DNA of 64,000 bases from Cytophagales bacterium (lineage in GTDB: Bacteria > Bacteroidota > Bacteroidia > Cytophagales > Cyclobacteriaceae), in NCBI GenBank assembly GCA_017303795.1, contig JAFLBR010000003.1:124001-188000 (forward strand), read 5' to 3'. The notes beneath the pieces are model-generated. The model did no database searches and was not told where the DNA came from. It saw nothing but the letters and a program-made list of their open reading frames with translations. The translations under genes were made by a program, and so were the position numbers. Of the stretch, positions 59,891-64,000 are shown piece by piece. Position 1 is the stretch's first letter. Each line of letters starts with the position of its first letter.

Positions 59891-61636
59891 TTAATACCCA
59901 GGGTTCTGCGATAAAAAACCGGGTAAGTTAGAAGCACCATCAATTGCTTTTTGCGGAATAGGGAACAGCCTTTTGTTTACATCGTTACCCGTTTTGCCAG
60001 TCCAACTGCCCTCGTATTTACCAAAACGTATTTGATAATTTCTTCGCAAGCCCTCCCAGTAGAGCTCAAAACCAGATTCACGAAATAAAATATCGAGGCT
60101 TAATGAGGTAAGGGCTGCAGGAGTTTGCGCAGGTCGGGCATTTCTGGAAGTTCTGAGTGTATTTATATCTGCCAACGCTCCGGCATTGTCACCACTTCTC
60201 AACTTGGCTTCCGCACGCATAAGATAAATTTCTCCCAAGCGAATCAAAACAAGATCTACACTGCTATAATTACAACAATCGGGGGCGGTACGGCTAAACT
60301 GATATTTTGAAAACCGGTGACCTGTGTGGTGTAAACTGCCCTGATCAGTAAAATCAACTTGCATGATGTGATCGACATAAGTTCGGTTTGCACCGCTGGT
60401 TCGTGCATTGATAACAGGATAAATCCGGACTTTACCATCAGCACATTTTAATATGTTACCTGCTGCGTCTTTTCTGGGGCCCCATATTGTACCGCGCAGT
60501 ATTCCTCTGTTTATCTCGAAGCTATTTGCATCCACACAGTAATAATGCTCAGAATCGTTGGCCGGTGTAATACCGGTAAGATCCTCAAGATTTTCCGGCA
60601 CAATTGTATTTTCCTGAAAGAAGCGGGCATCCGCTTCTGCAGGATCTACGTTACCGTAAGCATTCACCCAGGTTTGGTAAAAATCGGGAGTTAAAGCTGC
60701 CGCATCTGTACCGCGCGTATTGGGCCACTCAGGTCTCGGTACTAAATCACCTGATATCGACCAATAAGCCCAACGGCTATGTTCAGTTTGAAGCACACCC
60801 CGTTGGTCAAGCGAGAATATGATTTCTGGATTTGTGTTGTTATTATCATTGAATAACGCAAAGTATTCAGGAGACAACGAATAAGGACCTGAGATAATCT
60901 CGTTTGTATATTGAATAACCTTCTGCATATCTTCTGCCTTAAAATCCGGAGTTCCGTAAGGATTTCTATAAACAGCCGCATTCAAATATAGCCTTGCCAA
61001 CAACGCTTTAACTGCATTTCTTGAAAACCTACCCGGGCCTTTATTGGTATTAATTACATTAACAACCGATAGAAGATCACTCTCCAAATAATCAATTGCT
61101 GCTTGTCCTCTTAAAATCTCTGATCGCGCAGCCCCACTTGATTTCTTAAAAAGAAGACCCCAATTATCCAACAACTGCATGTTAAGATATGCCTTCATCG
61201 CTATCATTTCGTAAAGTGCACCCTGTGCTTCTGCATCACCTGATTCAGCTTCAGGTTTCAATCTTTCCTCTGCTGCTACCGCTCTCGATAAAGTTAGTGT
61301 TAAGTCTGTCCAGGTGTCTCCTACCAATGCGTTTCCAGGGGTGGTAAGATGTTGATGAACCGCAATAAACTTTCCACCGTCAAACCAATCCCTTCCTCCA
61401 CGGTAAGGAAGAATGGCTTCATCGGAGGCTATTTCCTGAAGCCCAAAATTACGAGTATGCAACCATACGTTACGCAGAAGACCATATACAGGCGCAATGG
61501 AGCCACTTACCGTTTCTGCCTGACCCGTTCCTGTTAATGACTCATCCAGTATATCTTCTTCCAGGTTAGTGCAACTTAGAAAAGCCAATAAAAAGGCAAA
61601 GATTGGAAATGTCTTTCGATACATTATATTTTTCAT
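59891..61636 (-). CDS. SusD/RagB-family outer-membrane lipoprotein
   Basis: A 581-residue lipoprotein (lipobox FLSC, Cys about 22). It has the TPR-rich helical SusD fold: KAYLNMQLLDNWGLLF, VKALLARLYLNAAVY, LIRLGEIYLMRAEAKLRSGD, DINTLRTSR, and the C-terminal RESGFELYWEGLRRNYQIRFG. SusD proteins form the lid over a SusC transporter and bind its ligand. It follows the SusC gene by 41 bases. The ligand is unknown; the downstream enzymes point to phosphorylated compounds. Confidence 0.93.
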   Translation of the reverse strand: MKNIMYRKTFPIFAFLLAFLSCTNLEEDILDESLTGTGQAETVSGSIAPVYGLLRNVWLHTRNFGLQEIASDEAILPYRGGRDWFDGGKFIAVHQHLTTPGNALVGDTWTDLTLTLSRAVAAEERLKPEAESGDAEAQGALYEMIAMKAYLNMQLLDNWGLLFKKSSGAARSEILRGQAAIDYLESDLLSVVNVINTNKGPGRFSRNAVKALLARLYLNAAVYRNPYGTPDFKAEDMQKVIQYTNEIISGPYSLSPEYFALFNDNNNTNPEIIFSLDQRGVLQTEHSRWAYWSISGDLVPRPEWPNTRGTDAAALTPDFYQTWVNAYGNVDPAEADARFFQENTIVPENLEDLTGITPANDSEHYYCVDANSFEINRGILRGTIWGPRKDAAGNILKCADGKVRIYPVINARTSGANRTYVDHIMQVDFTDQGSLHHTGHRFSKYQFSRTAPDCCNYSSVDLVLIRLGEIYLMRAEAKLRSGDNAGALADINTLRTSRNARPAQTPAALTSLSLDILFRESGFELYWEGLRRNYQIRFGKYEGSWTGKTGNDVNKRLFPIPQKAIDGASNLPGFLSQNPGY

Positions 61637-61677
61637 AGTTCTGTTATGTTTTGTTAAAAGAGTTGTTTGCCTTGTTC

Positions 61678-64000
61678 TTAGAATGTTACATTAAGACTAA
61701 ACAAAAACGTTCTTGCTCTTGGATAGGTAAAACGATCGATACCAAAGGTTTGGATTTCACCTACTGTTGATCCCGTATTTACTTCCGGATCATATCCCGA
61801 ATAATCCGTTATCGTAAACAAGTTTTGACCCGTCATCGAAAGACGAATGTTTTGCACGGCATTACCCAAGCCTATCTTGTTAGATCTCAAGTTATACCCA
61901 AGGGTAGCATTATTCAATCTCAGGAAGGAGCCGTTTTCCAAATAACGGGTAGATACGGTGTTGGAATTACTTGCCGACTCATTGGGAAACTGTGTGGCAA
62001 AATCGGTTGTATTATTCGATCTTGTCAATTGTGCCTTACTAAATAACGTCATCGTGCTATGATTATAAATCTGGTTTCCGGCAACACCATTAAAGTTGAA
62101 CCCTAAGTCAAAATCCTTATACCGAAAGTTCATGTTAAAGGCATAGATAAAATCAGGAATCGAATTACCAACAACTCTGCGGTCATTGTCTAACACAGCT
62201 CCATCTCCGTTGGTATCCTTAAATTGGTTAAGTCCGTCAGCACCAATTCCATCGAATTCAAGCATATAAAAGGCGCCTATTGCTTCATTATTAATATAGC
62301 CATTGATGGTTGCGCCTGTTTGACCTGAGCCGGAGGCCGCCCCTGTGGTGAGAACACTAAAGGGTGAATCCGTCACCTTATTTCTAATATAGGTTACATT
62401 ACCACCAATGCTATAAGAGAAATTACGTTGTGAATTACCTTTATAATTTAGCGATAGCTCCACACCATTATTCTGGATAATCATATCATTGATATTGGTC
62501 CAAAATCTGTCAGTTGGCTGCACTGGGTCTGCTGGCTGTACCTCCAGCAATATGTTCGTTGAACGCTTATTAAAATAATCCAAGGTACCGGTCAACCGAT
62601 AATCAAGAAGTGCAAAATCAATTCCGATATCGGTCTGTGTGGATACTTCCCATTGTAGGTTAGGGTTTGCCAAACGAGTAAACGTAATCCCAAAAGGATA
62701 ACCATCAATCGAAGTAGCCATAGGATCAATAGGGTACGTGTTGAGGCTTGAGCCGCCTGTCACCAATCTGGATTCTGAAAAGCTTGCTTGTGTAATCTTA
62801 GCGGGTATTTCCTGGTTACCGGTCTGTCCCCAACTCGCCCGTATCTTCAGGTTTTGAAAAAAGGAGTTAGACATAAATTTTTCGTTGATAATATTCCAAC
62901 CTAGTGCAACCGAAGGAAAGTATCCGTATTTGTTATTGTCTCCAAATTTTGAAGATCCATCTGCCCGAAGTGTAGCCGTAATCAGGTATTTATCTGAAAA
63001 CCCATAGTTCAATCGACCGAAGAAAGATTGTAGCTCATTTTTCTCGGCATTGGAAACTACCGTGGTGGGGAAAGTAGTACTACTTGTCTGATCCTGATAC
63101 CTTGGATCAATATTGTTATTGGCAAAACCCAGAAAATTAACTGCTCTGGCTTCATCTAAAAAATCCTGATAAGAGTGCCCTGCTAATAACACAACCGAGT
63201 GAATATCCTTTTTCCAATTATAGGTAAGTGTATTCTCGACTAGTTCATTTGTATTTGCAGTGATCGTATTTGTTAAAGATCCATTTGAGATATTCGCCTC
63301 GTTTACAATCTCCGGAAACGGCTTGAATTGAACGTCCCGGTTGGTAGTGGAATAATCAACACCAAGATTCAATTTATAAACAAGACCTTTCACTATTTCT
63401 AACGAAGGTGAAATGGAAGCCAGAATACGGTTGTTGATGGCCAAATCACTGTATAGCTCATTCCTCTTGAGGGGATTCAGTGCGTTGATGTTCAGCAAAG
63501 TAGGCGCACCATCTGTATATGCTGGTATCGTAGGATTTAAACTGAGCATATCACTTATGGTTGGATTTATCTGTGGACGCAAATTTTCGGTGCGGGATGC
63601 AGTCAGGTTGTACTCTATATTCAACTTATCATTCAGCGCCTTTTGGGTTATATTCAATTTTCCGGAATACCGCTGAAGGTTGCTATTCTTTAAGATTCCT
63701 TCTTGATCCTGTAATCCTAAAGAAGCGAAATAGGAAAACTTGTCTGAAGCTCCACTCAAAGAAAAATTGGCATTTGTCGAAACACCCGTTTGGGTTAATT
63801 CATCCTGCCAATCCGTATTTCCATCAAAGTCTTCCAGAAGACCACCCTCGGCCACTACCTGACTGCGGAACTCATCGGCACTGAACACAGGTATCTTTCT
63901 GGACATAGTAGACACCGCTGTAGCGATGGAAAAATTCATCTCCGTTTTTCCAGACTTTCCTTTTTTAGTTGTTATTACCACCACTCCATTAGATGCCCTT
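61678..64000 (-). CDS. SusC/RagA-family TonB-dependent transporter (N-terminus beyond the right edge)
   Basis: The frame stays open to the edge; the last codons before the internal GTG at 63984 read RASNG, so the plug-domain signature ASNGVVVITTKKGK is complete and the start lies outside. About 770 residues are present of a usual 1000; missing are the signal peptide, carboxypeptidase-like domain and TonB box. The barrel is intact (EVSTQTDIGIDFALLDYRLTG, RADGSSKFGDNNKYGYFPSVALGW) and ends ARTFLFSLNVTF. It imports a ligand across the outer membrane with TonB energy, paired with the SusD below it. Confidence 0.92.
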   Translation of the reverse strand, partial: RASNGVVVITTKKGKSGKTEMNFSIATAVSTMSRKIPVFSADEFRSQVVAEGGLLEDFDGNTDWQDELTQTGVSTNANFSLSGASDKFSYFASLGLQDQEGILKNSNLQRYSGKLNITQKALNDKLNIEYNLTASRTENLRPQINPTISDMLSLNPTIPAYTDGAPTLLNINALNPLKRNELYSDLAINNRILASISPSLEIVKGLVYKLNLGVDYSTTNRDVQFKPFPEIVNEANISNGSLTNTITANTNELVENTLTYNWKKDIHSVVLLAGHSYQDFLDEARAVNFLGFANNNIDPRYQDQTSSTTFPTTVVSNAEKNELQSFFGRLNYGFSDKYLITATLRADGSSKFGDNNKYGYFPSVALGWNIINEKFMSNSFFQNLKIRASWGQTGNQEIPAKITQASFSESRLVTGGSSLNTYPIDPMATSIDGYPFGITFTRLANPNLQWEVSTQTDIGIDFALLDYRLTGTLDYFNKRSTNILLEVQPADPVQPTDRFWTNINDMIIQNNGVELSLNYKGNSQRNFSYSIGGNVTYIRNKVTDSPFSVLTTGAASGSGQTGATINGYINNEAIGAFYMLEFDGIGADGLNQFKDTNGDGAVLDNDRRVVGNSIPDFIYAFNMNFRYKDFDLGFNFNGVAGNQIYNHSTMTLFSKAQLTRSNNTTDFATQFPNESASNSNTVSTRYLENGSFLRLNNATLGYNLRSNKIGLGNAVQNIRLSMTGQNLFTITDYSGYDPEVNTGSTVGEIQTFGIDRFTYPRARTFLFSLNVTF

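Overview
This window comes from a member of the Bacteroidota, most likely of the Cytophagales. The evidence is a SusC/SusD pair, two proteins with the gliding-motility-type C-terminal (CHU_C, type B) sorting domain of the type IX secretion system (T9SS), a PorP/SprF protein, an IPExxxVDY-family gene beside pyk, many genes without a Shine-Dalgarno sequence, and several promoter boxes of the Bacteroidota form TAnnTTTG. I saw no rRNA, tRNA, CRISPR array, transposase or phage gene.

Layout. 1-6.8 kb is a cell-surface polysaccharide region: the start of a Wzx-like flippase and a Wzc/GumC-like co-polymerase with a degenerate kinase domain (minus strand), then a plus-strand cassette of NodU-type carbamoyltransferase, DUF5989 micro-protein, SxtJ-like membrane protein, UbiA-family prenyltransferase and HAD phosphatase. 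6.8-19.3 kb is one minus-strand operon: a 3433-residue secreted repeat protein (20 MBG modules and 16 Ig-like modules), a PorP/SprF protein and a PD40 propeller protein. 19.5-26.5 kb holds a glycosyltransferase, a tandem-FKBP lipoprotein, a histidine-kinase-like protein with no ATPase domain, a patatin, a DEAD-box helicase with a structured leader, a YfcE-like phosphoesterase, a DUF433/DUF5615 toxin-antitoxin-like pair and a 51-residue basic protein. 26.7-36.6 kb is mostly housekeeping: hisS with a large insertion, hutH, a T9SS cargo protein, ybaB, a glycosyltransferase, pspC, a highly expressed-looking OmpA/TPR lipoprotein and pdhB. 36.7-54.4 kb continues with a luciferase-like oxidoreductase, a fumarylacetoacetase operon, an rRNA methyltransferase, an MFS transporter, valS, the divergent pyk-IPExxxVDY / acpP-fabF-rnc block, a DUF6922/AbiEii pair, nadE and lgt, then a POTRA/beta-barrel protein to 55.9 kb.

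55.9-64 kb is a minus-strand locus running susC (cut by the right edge) - susD - Ca2+-type PI-PLC - purple-acid-phosphatase-like enzyme - a fusion of a glycerophosphodiesterase-like domain with alkaline phosphatase. All visible N-termini carry export signals. Together they look like a SusCD-coupled system for taking phosphate or inositol phosphates from phosphoinositides and glycerophosphodiesters.

The most interesting parts are this phospho-SusCD locus, the carbamoyltransferase/DUF5989/SxtJ/UbiA/HAD cassette, the giant MBG adhesin operon, and the roughly 115-residue AT-rich insertion in HisRS. All calls rest on reading the sequence and recalling family features; no database search was run.
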